Shown here: positions 7,231-13,764 of the stretch, piece after piece
How the letters are laid out: every line of letters starts with the position of its first letter
How positions within the stretch are numbered: position 1 is the stretch's first letter
Assembly: GCA_900771185.1 (NCBI GenBank)
Contig: CAAGND010000149.1
Location: 1-14,146, forward strand
Direction of reading: 5' to 3'
DNA length: 14,146 nucleotides
From: Clostridia bacterium
GTDB taxonomy: Bacteria; Bacillota; Clostridia; Oscillospirales; Acutalibacteraceae
The notes under the pieces: generated by a model
The model's database searches: none
Seen by the model: only the letters and a program-made list of their open reading frames with translations
Told to the model about the DNA's origin: nothing
Program-made: the position numbers and the translations under genes

Positions 7231-9276
7231 TTAATCCTCGTCCTCGTCTGCCTTGGCTTCCTCAATAACCTTTTGCGCAACCATCGGCGGAGCATCCTCA
7301 TAGCGGGTGAACTCCAGTGAGAACCAGCCTCTGCCCGCGGTTATGGAGCGGAGAACCGTTGCAAAGTCGCCCATTTCGCCCATGGGAACCTCGGCCACAA
7401 GTTCCTGAATCTTCGGCTCATCGGACGGTCCCATGCCGAGCACACGTCCGCGGCGTTTTGTGACATCGCCCATGATATCGCCGAGATTGTCATCCGGCAT
7501 ATACGCCTTGAGCGTTCCGATAGGCTCAAGGATAACGGGGTTAGCCTGCGGAATACCGTTCTTGTAAGCCAGCGAAGCGGCTGTTTTGAACGCCATTTCG
7601 GAGGAGTCAACCGGGTGATATGAGCCGTCATAGAGGGTGGCCTTCAGGCCGACCATCGGGTAGCCTGCGAGCACGCCCTTCTTTATGCTGTCACGAAGAC
7701 CCTTTTCAACAGCGGGGAAGAAGTTCTTCGGCACGGAGCCGCCGACAACCTCCTCGGCAAAGACAAGGTCATCGCTGTCGCAGGGCTCAAAGCGGATAAA
7801 GACATCACCGAACTGGCCGTGACCGCCGGACTGCTTCTTGTGTCTGCCCTGAACCTCAACCTTCTTGCGGATTGATTCTCTGTATGCTACCTTCGGCACG
7901 CTGAGGTCAACCTCAACGCCGAACTTGGTTTTCAGTTTTGAAACCACGACATCCAGATGCTGCTCGCCCAGACCTGAAAGAATCTGCTCGCGTGTCTCCT
8001 TGTTGATAACGAACGAAATTGTCGGATCCTCCTCAACAAGTCTCGCGAGACCTGCCGCAACCTTCTCCTCATCGCCTTTCTTGCGAACCTTGACAGCCAT
8101 TGAAAGGCAGGGTGCGGGGAATGTAACACCTTCGAGAGTGACCGGGTTCTTCTGTGAGCAAATTGTATCTCCAGTTTTGACGCCGGAAAGCTTTGTCACA
8201 ACGCCGATATCACCGGCGGGAATGCAAGCCGCATCCTCCTGCTTCGCGCCCTTGACGGTGACAATCTTGCCCATGCGCTCGCTCTCCTCAGTTCGGGAGT
8301 TATAGGCCGGGGTGTCGGGGGTTATCTTGCCGGACACGACCTTGAAGAAGGACATTTTTCCGACAAACGGGTCGGCGACGGTCTTGAAGCAAATGGCCGC
8401 AAGCGGTCCGTTCTCGTCGCACGGAATATCGCCCTCGCCGGCTTTTTCGGCGGCGGAGGGAGCGGAATAGACTATTTCGTCAAGCAGCATATCGACCGCA
8501 TCGCAGGTGTAGCCCGCGCAGGCGTATACAGGGATAACCGAGCCGTCACTGACTCCGGAGTTCAATGCCTTGATAATTTCCTCTCTTGTGAAGCTTTCAC
8601 CCTCAAAGAATTTTTCCATCAGCTCATCATCGCTTGAAGCGACAGCCTCGGTAAGTATATCCAGCATTTCGTCAAGCTGCGGGTCTGAGGGCATATCGAC
8701 CTCTTTCTTTGCGCCGCTGCTGTAATCAAACGCCTTGCGGGAGGCGAGGTTTACATAGGCCTTGACCTTGTCGCCCTCCATATAGGGCACTATGACGGGG
8801 CAGATTGCGCCGCCCACGGCTTCCTTGATAGCCGCAAAGGTCTTGTAGAAGTTTGTGTTCTCTGCATCGCAGCGGGTAACCGCGAACATTCTTGAAATTC
8901 CCCTGGCGTTTGCCGCCTTGAGCGCTTTTTCAGCGCCGACATCAAAGCCCGAGCCGGCAGCCGTGACGATGAGAACGCTGTCCGCAGCGCGCACGCCCTC
9001 GCTGACCCCGCCCGCGAAGTCGAAAAGACCGGGAGTGTCGATAATATTTATCTTTGCACCGTTCCACTCAATAGCGGCAACAGCAGTTGAAACCGATGTC
9101 TTGCGCCTCTTCTCCTCGGCGTCAAAATCGAGAACGGTGGTTCCGTCCGCAACTCTGCCGAGCCTGTCGGTCGCCTTTGCGGTATAGAGCATAGCCTCCG
9201 CAAGGGTGGTTTTTCCTCTTCCGCCGTGACCTGCCACGGCAATGTTTCTGATGTCTTTCGCGTTATAGGCTTTCAA
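7231..9276 (-). CDS. EF-G-2-like translational GTPase
   Basis: A 681-aa protein with the five-domain layout of elongation factor G. The GTPase domain has GHGGRGKTT (P-loop, 16-24), a switch I Thr near 60 and DTPG (80-83). At the G4 position it has TRCD (134-137) instead of NKxD. Domain IV carries HKKQSGGHGQFGDV and domain V the RRGRVLGM segment. From memory it follows Thermus EF-G-2 far more closely than housekeeping EF-G. That branch is poorly understood; ribosome binding with slow GTP hydrolysis has been reported. I start at the TTG at 9276 because AAGGAGGAAA (9281-9290) lies just ahead and the next residues begin the family's N-terminus; an in-frame ATG at 9324 lacks a properly spaced site. 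It is a single-gene unit with its own promoter and a leader of about 100 bases. Confidence 0.9.
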   Translation of the reverse strand: MKAYNAKDIRNIAVAGHGGRGKTTLAEAMLYTAKATDRLGRVADGTTVLDFDAEEKRRKTSVSTAVAAIEWNGAKINIIDTPGLFDFAGGVSEGVRAADSVLIVTAAGSGFDVGAEKALKAANARGISRMFAVTRCDAENTNFYKTFAAIKEAVGGAICPVIVPYMEGDKVKAYVNLASRKAFDYSSGAKKEVDMPSDPQLDEMLDILTEAVASSDDELMEKFFEGESFTREEIIKALNSGVSDGSVIPVYACAGYTCDAVDMLLDEIVYSAPSAAEKAGEGDIPCDENGPLAAICFKTVADPFVGKMSFFKVVSGKITPDTPAYNSRTEESERMGKIVTVKGAKQEDAACIPAGDIGVVTKLSGVKTGDTICSQKNPVTLEGVTFPAPCLSMAVKVRKKGDEEKVAAGLARLVEEDPTISFVINKETREQILSGLGEQHLDVVVSKLKTKFGVEVDLSVPKVAYRESIRKKVEVQGRHKKQSGGHGQFGDVFIRFEPCDSDDLVFAEEVVGGSVPKNFFPAVEKGLRDSIKKGVLAGYPMVGLKATLYDGSYHPVDSSEMAFKTAASLAYKNGIPQANPVILEPIGTLKAYMPDDNLGDIMGDVTKRRGRVLGMGPSDEPKIQELVAEVPMGEMGDFATVLRSITAGRGWFSLEFTRYEDAPPMVAQKVIEEAKADEDED

Positions 9277-9565
9277 AAGATTTCCTCCTTGTGCTGCCCC
9301 CGCAGGCGGGTCGGCGCTTGACATTCCTGCCCACCGCGGAGTTTATGTTAATTACTGTATAATTTTTCTTCACAGTTATGAGGAAATTATAGCATATAGC
9401 ACAAACTATTTCAATGAAAAATTTTTTGTTTATTATTGTGTATTATGCACACAAGTTTTCCTCATCCAGATGGTACTGATAAAGGTTCGCCCTCTTTCAG
9501 CGATTTTTTCAGCTAATTCGGGCAGTCTGCTTTTATAATATGCATGACAATCAATCAAAACCCCT
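9277..9565. other. Intergenic stretch between the EF-G-like gene and the accessory operon
   Basis: This region holds the leader and promoter of the EF-G-like gene. Beyond about 9415 it is A+T-rich sequence in which I see no convincing gene. A 61-codon minus-strand frame (9433-9618) begins inside the operon's terminator hairpin and looks like chance. Confidence 0.5.
9386..9414 (-). promoter_or_regulatory. Promoter of the EF-G-like gene
   Basis: On the minus strand TTGAAA (9414-9409), a 17-base spacer and TATAAT (9391-9386). The start would be near 9379. Confidence 0.75.
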
Positions 9566-9615
9566 ATAAAACAGAAAACGGAACCGTGACTTAACGGCTC
9601 CGTTTTCTGTTTTAT
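9566..9615 (-). terminator. Long-stem terminator of the accessory operon
   Basis: A 21-position stem (9566-9586 with 9595-9615, one mismatch) with an 8-base loop. In the minus direction it ends in TTTTCTGTTTTAT. The stem base touches the stop codon of the 390-aa lipoprotein. Confidence 0.85.
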
Positions 9616-10787
9616 CATAAGGTAACCTTTGAAATATTATAATTATCTTTGTTACACATAATAAGCGTAGTAACACAGTTTTCCATACTGCCTTGCGCAC
9701 TATCTTCAATAAAATCTAAATCATCAGAATTTTCACTACCCCATTTAATCGTCCCATCTGGATACCTGACAATATTAACAGCCGTGATACAAGAATAAAA
9801 TGTTCCCGAATCATATATGCCTGTATAAGATACTTTATATGTAAAGGACAACATATTATAATATCCTTCATGTGTCGAACGCCTATTCGGCTTTAGCGAT
9901 GAAAAATAAATATCCGCTGCATCAACGCTGTTCACGCTTTGCAATTGGCAGGAAACATCATTTCCAAGCAACGATGAAACAAGATAGCCTTCTTGACCGT
10001 GTTTTATTGCCGCTGCGACATTTGAGGTTATAGCATCATTTAATTCCTTTTTTACCTCTGTTAAATCAACCCCTTCAACAGAAGTAATATATTCCGGCAT
10101 TTCGCTGACCTCAAAACTTTCATTTACCTTTTTTATAGCATATTGGTCTGTATAGTATGGATTCACCTGTGCGGTAACAATAACTTTTTCGCCGTTGGCA
10201 TAACTTTCCTTATCAGTAGAATACTCCACATACTGCTGAACATCCTGTGGACACGATGAGGTGTTTATTATTACCTCGCAATATGGTGATATTCCCGCAA
10301 AAGACACCTCAAGATTAGAAAAAGCATCAAGATATTTTACTTGGCTTTCCTCTGTTTCTTCTTCGGAATCATCTTCGCTTTCGTGCTCTTTTTCCGCTTT
10401 CTTTGCCGCCTTTTCAAGAACCTTATCCCGGTCTTTGCCGTGTCTTGTCAGGGCTGTTCCGTCGAAGATCAGGAAGTCGTCCCCAACATACCATGTTCCG
10501 TTGATATAGTCGGAATAATTTTCGTCCCACTCATAAACTTCTTTCCAGTCATACAAGGATACCTCCATAAATAAAGACTTGTCTTTATCAACCGAAAAGA
10601 TACCGCTTACATTTTCATCGTTCCAGTAAAATGTTCCGTCATTATTAAACGTTATGTATATATCGCCTTTGTCATTGCATACCCATGTGCCCACTATTTC
10701 ATTTTTCGGAGATGAGCCACAGGCTGAGAAGCTAACTACCATTAATACCACAAAAAAAGCTGCGACTATTTTTTTCAGTTTTTTCAT
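9615..10787 (-). CDS. Two-domain lipoprotein of unknown function (paralogue of the 114-aa lipoprotein)
   Basis: 390 aa. A signal peptide with lipobox FSAC (Cys23) places it on the outer face of the membrane. Residues about 29-116 form a small beta-rich domain marked by IVGTW, NNDGTF, YEWDENY and FLIFDGTA. This domain is clearly related to the whole mature part of the first gene of the operon. An acidic linker (about 120-150, rich in Glu, Lys and Asp) leads to a second part with an Ig-like or beta-sandwich look (LDAFSNLEVSF, ANGEKVIVTAQV), then a C-terminal region with no motif I recognise. AAGGAAAG precedes the ATG closely. It is the last gene before the long terminator. No enzymatic motif is seen; binding or sensing is a guess. 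Confidence 0.85.
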   Translation of the reverse strand: MKKLKKIVAAFFVVLMVVSFSACGSSPKNEIVGTWVCNDKGDIYITFNNDGTFYWNDENVSGIFSVDKDKSLFMEVSLYDWKEVYEWDENYSDYINGTWYVGDDFLIFDGTALTRHGKDRDKVLEKAAKKAEKEHESEDDSEEETEESQVKYLDAFSNLEVSFAGISPYCEVIINTSSCPQDVQQYVEYSTDKESYANGEKVIVTAQVNPYYTDQYAIKKVNESFEVSEMPEYITSVEGVDLTEVKKELNDAITSNVAAAIKHGQEGYLVSSLLGNDVSCQLQSVNSVDAADIYFSSLKPNRRSTHEGYYNMLSFTYKVSYTGIYDSGTFYSCITAVNIVRYPDGTIKWGSENSDDLDFIEDSAQGSMENCVTTLIMCNKDNYNISKVTL

Positions 10788-10913
10788 ATCTTTCCTTCTT
10801 TCTCACGATTCTCTATTGCTTGTTGAAATTAAAAAATATGTTTTAAGCCGTTATAGTCATATTAAAAAGAGTTGGATATCCGATGATTTCTTTTTTAAGA
10901 TTAACTGATACAC

Positions 10914-11327
10914 TCATCTCCTATTCTTGAGCAAATTTTCTATGTACTCAATATCCATTTCTCCACGATTCGGTATGTCAGAGAAATCATCCTCACCTTG
11001 TCCATAAAACCATTTCGGATAGTTTAACAGCCTTTTAAGCTCGGTTAACGCATCCCACCACATATCATCGTCGTGTTTTTCAAAATATTTTTCGGATTTA
11101 ACCAAAAGCCTATGTGCTCTTTTCAGCTCTTCAACGGAAAGCCCATCATATATCTGTGCCAAAGATTCTTTATAAATTTCTTTTTCCTTTTCGAGCTCGC
11201 TTTCGCTTCGGAGCTCCCCACTTCCATTATCAATTAGCTCTTTCGCCAAATCTTCAATTAAATTGTCAAGTTTCGCAGATTTTTTTCGTTTCTTCCTGCG
11301 CTCCAAGTATTTTTTCAACGGATTCAT
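10914..11327 (-). CDS. 137-aa cytoplasmic protein of unknown function
   Basis: I do not recognise the family. The N-terminus is strongly basic (KKYLERRKKRKK within the first 16 residues), followed by an acidic, helical, Glu/Lys-rich region (about 20-70), then HDDDMWWDAL with two adjacent Trp (about 85-94) and a Trp/Tyr/Asp-rich C-terminal part. There is no signal peptide or membrane helix. The basic start may bind nucleic acid or a membrane surface. AGGAG lies about 13 bases from the ATG, longer than usual, and a 13-bp inverted repeat lies just upstream. It sits fifth in the minus-strand operon, with 126 bases before the next gene. Confidence 0.75.
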   Translation of the reverse strand: MNPLKKYLERRKKRKKSAKLDNLIEDLAKELIDNGSGELRSESELEKEKEIYKESLAQIYDGLSVEELKRAHRLLVKSEKYFEKHDDDMWWDALTELKRLLNYPKWFYGQGEDDFSDIPNRGEMDIEYIENLLKNRR

Positions 11328-11350
11328 ATACCATTAAATTCTCCTCTCTG

Positions 11351-11398
11351 TTTGTTTTGGGAGTAAGCCGCCTAAAAGTCGCCCCCTCCCAAAACAAA
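11351..11398. repeat. Perfect 13-bp inverted repeat with 22-base loop
   Basis: TTTGTTTTGGGAG (11351-11363) and its exact complement (11386-11398) flank a G+C-rich loop. No T-run follows the stem on the minus strand. It lies between the cysteine-rich gene and the 137-aa gene and could be a leaky terminator, an mRNA processing or stabilising hairpin, or a protein site. Confidence 0.75.
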
Positions 11399-11404
11399 AA
11401 TTAC

Positions 11405-11584
11405 CTATCTGTCATTTTTAAAGTTAAAGCATCCATTTCGCTCACTGGGGAAAAAGTATTTACCATAGTATCCGCAATACTGTCTGCCAGTATTATCCTT
11501 GTTATAGGGATTGGAATGAACACAACTTGAGCAATTCCCACAGAACATTCCTTTCGGTATTGTGATATGCGTGCTTTTTTTCAT
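11405..11584 (-). CDS. 59-aa cysteine-rich small protein, probably metal-binding
   Basis: This short gene is easily missed. Five cysteines (15, 18, 21, 37, 51) are spaced as CxxCxxC, then YCGYYG, then GCFNF, a pattern seen in small uncharacterised proteins of Firmicutes that probably bind zinc or iron. GGAGGT stands 8 bases ahead of the ATG and overlaps the stop codon of the JAMM protease gene; only 6 bases separate the two genes, so they are almost surely translationally coupled. There is no signal peptide and no C-terminal Gly-Gly, so it is not an obvious ubiquitin-like substrate. The close coupling suggests that it works with the protease. Confidence 0.75.
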   Translation of the reverse strand: MKKSTHITIPKGMFCGNCSSCVHSNPYNKDNTGRQYCGYYGKYFFPSERNGCFNFKNDR

Positions 11585-11590
11585 TAAAGT

Positions 11591-12016
11591 TTACCTCCTT
11601 ATAAAAGTCTTTTCATATAATATTTTTGTTTCACCGGACCTTTTTACCGCTTTTACGGCAATAATTTTTGTCTTTGGTATCACTATTGGGAAATATAATT
11701 TTTTAATGTCCGTAGGCATAGCAAGCATTATTTCTTTTATGTATCGTCTATCCTCATTCGAAAGCCTTGTGCAACAATACGGATGAGTATGAAAAATTCC
11801 ATAAAAATCTATACTGTTACAAGACCACTTGTCGATTAAAGCATTCATCTTACTTACATCGGGCATATAACAAGCAAGGTTTTTATCTGAAAATCCGTTG
11901 ATGAACACCACTTGTCTAATACATCCGTTAACACCGCCTAAAACTCCCCCAATCTCCGGCGGAGCCAATTCAGAATCAAAAACGAGTTGATTATATGCCT
12001 GTTGAGAAATTTTCAT
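11591..12016 (-). CDS. JAMM/MPN (JAB1/Mov34-like) metalloprotease
   Basis: 141 aa, the length of a bare MPN domain. All catalytic features are present: Glu21 in PEIGGVLGG, then HTHP (76-79) and the exact JAMM spacing H76-x-H78-x7-S86-x2-D89. Such zinc enzymes cleave isopeptide or peptide bonds, as in deubiquitinases and in bacterial JAB proteins that process ubiquitin-like modifiers or small precursors. No ubiquitin-like, E1 or E2 protein is encoded nearby. There is no signal peptide, so it should be cytoplasmic, yet its operon partners are mostly envelope proteins. The ATG lies 17 bases after the DUF4234 stop with only a weak ribosome binding site, suggesting coupling. The enzyme class is firm; the substrate is unknown. 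Confidence 0.9.
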   Translation of the reverse strand: MKISQQAYNQLVFDSELAPPEIGGVLGGVNGCIRQVVFINGFSDKNLACYMPDVSKMNALIDKWSCNSIDFYGIFHTHPYCCTRLSNEDRRYIKEIMLAMPTDIKKLYFPIVIPKTKIIAVKAVKRSGETKILYEKTFIRR

Positions 12017-12033
12017 TTTATAAGCGCACTCTT

Positions 12034-12471
12034 TTAACCCTTGGCGTTAAAATCTCCATTCATGAGATTGGCGGCCTTTATCAACTTATATATGAAAACA
12101 AAAGGCCCAACTACAATCAGCAGTCCCAACGTGTTCCAAAGCCAGAAATCTTTTGCTCCGAAGTTGTAATCGATATTACGGCGTTTAAGCTCCACACCAA
12201 TTCTGGAGCACAGCTTATGGAACCAAACAAAGGATCCTATCTCAAGTGTTAACGGTCCGACGAGGAAAACAAGCAACCAGTAATTCATTGTCTTTTTTCC
12301 GTCATATCTGCTGCAAACAACATTCACGTCCTCCGAGATATGCGCAGTCATAACCAGACCGTATATTCCAAGAGTTATAAGAGACAATAAAATAAATTTG
12401 ACCAGGCTGCGATTTGTTCTCAACTGCGCTACCGGTACCTGATTTCCTGTTACCTGTACTTTTTCTTCCAT
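12034..12471 (-). CDS. DUF4234-like membrane protein
   Basis: 145 aa with three hydrophobic segments (about 23-42, 63-84 and 108-130). The first contains LLSLITLGIYGL, preceded by RTNRSL and followed by SEDVN, the pattern of the DUF4234 family, which has no established function. I start at the ATG at 12471 with AGGAG (12480-12484) 8 bases upstream; an in-frame GTG at 12480 overlaps that site. It is second in the operon, 46 bases after the 114-aa lipoprotein. It may anchor or partner the lipoproteins, but this is inference. Confidence 0.8.
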   Translation of the reverse strand: MEEKVQVTGNQVPVAQLRTNRSLVKFILLSLITLGIYGLVMTAHISEDVNVVCSRYDGKKTMNYWLLVFLVGPLTLEIGSFVWFHKLCSRIGVELKRRNIDYNFGAKDFWLWNTLGLLIVVGPFVFIYKLIKAANLMNGDFNAKG

Positions 12472-12517
12472 GAATAACACTCCTAAAAAGTTGCTTTTCT
12501 AAATTGGTTGATAGGAA

Positions 12518-12862
12518 TTAATCTGCCCTGCGATACTCTGTTCCGCTGAATATCAAAGTATCTCCTTTTAAAAACCACGTTCGATAGTCATTAATCGCAT
12601 CCTCACTCCACTCATAGATTTCATCATATGACGCTTCGGGATCGCTGATAATAAGAGTGTCACCGTCTATGCTGTAATCTACATATCCCTCTCCTTCATA
12701 CCGAAGAGTTCCGTTATCAGAAAAACTTACATAATTGTTCTCGTTCTCAACGTCTTCCCAACGTCCTACAATGGTTTTTTCGACTGACTTTCCGCATGAT
12801 ACCAACACAATGCATGACAACACTATCAGCAACACACTTAGTATGCTGAAAACTTTTTTCAT
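12518..12862 (-). CDS. 114-aa single-domain lipoprotein
   Basis: A signal peptide with lipobox VSC (Cys23) is followed by one small beta-rich domain. IVGRW, FSDNGTL, YEWSED and TLIFSGTEY align in order with IVGTW, NNDGTF, YEWDEN and FLIFDGTA of the 390-aa lipoprotein at the other end of the operon. The ATG at 12862 gives a clean signal peptide with GGGAG just upstream; a longer frame from a TTG at 12913 would bury it. It is the first gene after the consensus promoter, with a leader of about 96 bases. Function unknown; extracytoplasmic binding is plausible. Confidence 0.85.
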   Translation of the reverse strand: MKKVFSILSVLLIVLSCIVLVSCGKSVEKTIVGRWEDVENENNYVSFSDNGTLRYEGEGYVDYSIDGDTLIISDPEASYDEIYEWSEDAINDYRTWFLKGDTLIFSGTEYRRAD

Positions 12863-12964
12863 AAACTGCTCCCATTCCTTTCTTCTTGTTTGACTGTTTC
12901 CATCTGACCGCAAACGTCTACACCAGCCTCGCCGTGTAAATATTTTCTCCTTTCTTTATTCACA

Positions 12965-12993
12965 ATTATATACGTTATTACTTCATGTGTCAA
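12965..12993 (-). promoter_or_regulatory. Perfect-consensus promoter of the JAMM operon
   Basis: On the minus strand TTGACA (12993-12988), an exact 17-base spacer and TATAAT (12970-12965). Repeat copy 1 lies inside the spacer, so a bound protein would block polymerase. A promoter this strong with an operator in its core suggests tight repression with high induced output. Confidence 0.88.
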
Positions 12994-13031
12994 GCACGTT
13001 TATACATCATTTTTTGGAGTTGTTACTTCAT
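12974..13031. repeat. Three direct repeats in the divergent promoter region (probable operators)
   Basis: GTTATTACTTCAT (12974-12986), GTTTATACATCAT (12998-13010) and GTTGTTACTTCAT (13019-13031) share the consensus GTTnnTACwTCAT. Copies 1 and 3 match at 12 of 13 positions, and copies 1 and 2 at 10 of 13. Starts are 24 and 21 bases apart, about two helical turns. Copy 1 is in the spacer of the operon promoter; copy 3 ends 2 bases before the -10 box of the regulator promoter. The adjacent XRE protein is the likely binder. Confidence 0.7.
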
Positions 13032-13039
13032 ACTATAAT
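13011..13039 (+). promoter_or_regulatory. Promoter of the XRE regulator gene
   Basis: TATAAT (13034-13039) with a weak -35, TTTTTG (13011-13016), 17 bases away. The leader would be about 18 bases. The -10 box also lies in an imperfect dyad, CTATAATTGTAG (13033-13044). Confidence 0.6.
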
Positions 13040-13063
13040 TGTAGCATTAATGGAGGTGATAGC

Positions 13064-13420
13064 GTGCCGTACAAAAAAGAAATAAATATCAGCCTTGGTA
13101 TGCGAGTCCGAAAGGAAAGGGAAAGGCAAAAGATGACCCGTGAAGTATTCGCTGAAAAAATCAATGTAAGCACACGTTTTATCGCAGATGTAGAGAGCGG
13201 ACTGGTCGGGGTTTCAATTACCACGCTTAAAGAAATCTGCTACGTTTTAGGCGTATCCGCTGATTACCTACTGTCGATTCATCAGCCTGAGGATGAAAAC
13301 TTAGAAAGAAACATATTAAAAAACCGCATCAATGAGTTGAACGATGAAATGCTGGACGGACTCAATATTATTGTCAATCAGCTCATATCGTTACAACAGA
13401 AAAATTTTGATAAAAAGTAA
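13064..13420 (+). CDS. XRE/Cro-CI-family transcriptional regulator
   Basis: 118 aa. A helix-turn-helix domain of the XRE type fills about residues 8-67. It runs from GMRVRKERERQKMTREVFAEK through VSTRFIADVESG (the recognition-helix region) to VLGVSADYLLS. The remaining C-terminal part (about 70-118) is helical, rich in Asn, Leu and Glu, and may mediate dimerisation; there is no peptidase or ligand domain. The GTG start has GGAGG (13052-13056) 7 bases upstream. The gene diverges from the JAMM operon, and repeats span both promoters, so repression of the operon and autoregulation are likely. The signal that relieves repression is not evident. Confidence 0.9.
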   Translation: MPYKKEINISLGMRVRKERERQKMTREVFAEKINVSTRFIADVESGLVGVSITTLKEICYVLGVSADYLLSIHQPEDENLERNILKNRINELNDEMLDGLNIIVNQLISLQQKNFDKK

Positions 13421-13446
13421 AAGAGCGCTGATCAAGCGCTCTTTTT
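13419..13446. terminator. Bidirectional terminator between XRE gene and 52-aa gene
   Basis: An 11-bp perfect stem (13419-13429 with 13435-13445) with loop GATCA, A-rich on the left and T-rich on the right, so it works in both directions. The stem begins within the XRE stop codon. Confidence 0.88.
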
Positions 13447-13457
13447 AAGTTTCAACT

Positions 13458-13616
13458 TCACTCCGCCGACAGATTTTGAAGCCTTTCGGCCGTCATGCGC
13501 AGTTGTTCAGATGAGCGTATCTCTATTCCGCTCTCCATAATAAGATTCTTGACCTCGGTCGGCAGTGCCTCAAACTCCCTTTTCAAATCCTCGTTTTCAA
13601 TGTAAAAATATCCCAT
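13458..13616 (-). CDS. 52-aa conserved-looking small protein
   Basis: A small soluble protein reading MGYFYIENEDLKREF, then ALPTEVKNLIMESGIEI and ending in an amphipathic helix (about 31-52). It resembles small uncharacterised clostridial proteins of this length. I start at the ATG at 13616 because AGGAG stands 7 bases ahead; an in-frame codon at 13661 lacks a site. It is convergent with the regulator and shares its terminator. No function can be assigned. Confidence 0.65.
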   Translation of the reverse strand: MGYFYIENEDLKREFEALPTEVKNLIMESGIEIRSSEQLRMTAERLQNLSAE

Positions 13617-13704
13617 TTTGCTGCTCCTTTTATTAATGTATACAGCATAAACGCCGCACATCGGTATTTTTCACAGCGGACAACGAAAAAATTCATCCGA
13701 AATA

Positions 13705-13733
13705 TTGACCCGTGTTTCATCAAATGCTATATT
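13705..13733 (+). promoter_or_regulatory. Promoter of the small membrane protein/ybjQ unit
   Basis: TTGACC (13705-13710), a 17-base spacer and TATATT (13728-13733). This places transcription after 13738 and rules out a protein start at 13705. Confidence 0.75.
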
Positions 13734-13764
13734 TAAATTAATCCGAGAGACAGGAGGGCTTTTT

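Noticed and set aside
7865..8305. 146-codon plus-strand frame
   Set aside because: It is antisense to the EF-G-like gene and has no independent coding evidence.
9433..9618. 61-codon minus-strand frame downstream of the 390-aa lipoprotein
   Set aside because: It begins inside the terminator hairpin, has no ribosome binding site and shows no recognisable motif.
11114..11530. 138-codon plus-strand frame
   Set aside because: It runs antisense across the 137-aa gene, the inverted repeat and the cysteine-rich gene, and lacks a start signal.
9615..12862. Known JAB-containing defence systems such as CBASS or Bil
   Set aside because: No CD-NTase, E1, E2 or ubiquitin-like gene is present in the operon or its neighbours.
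9430..13450. Prophage or integrative element with att sites
   Set aside because: No integrase, structural gene, tRNA or flanking direct repeat could be found by eye.
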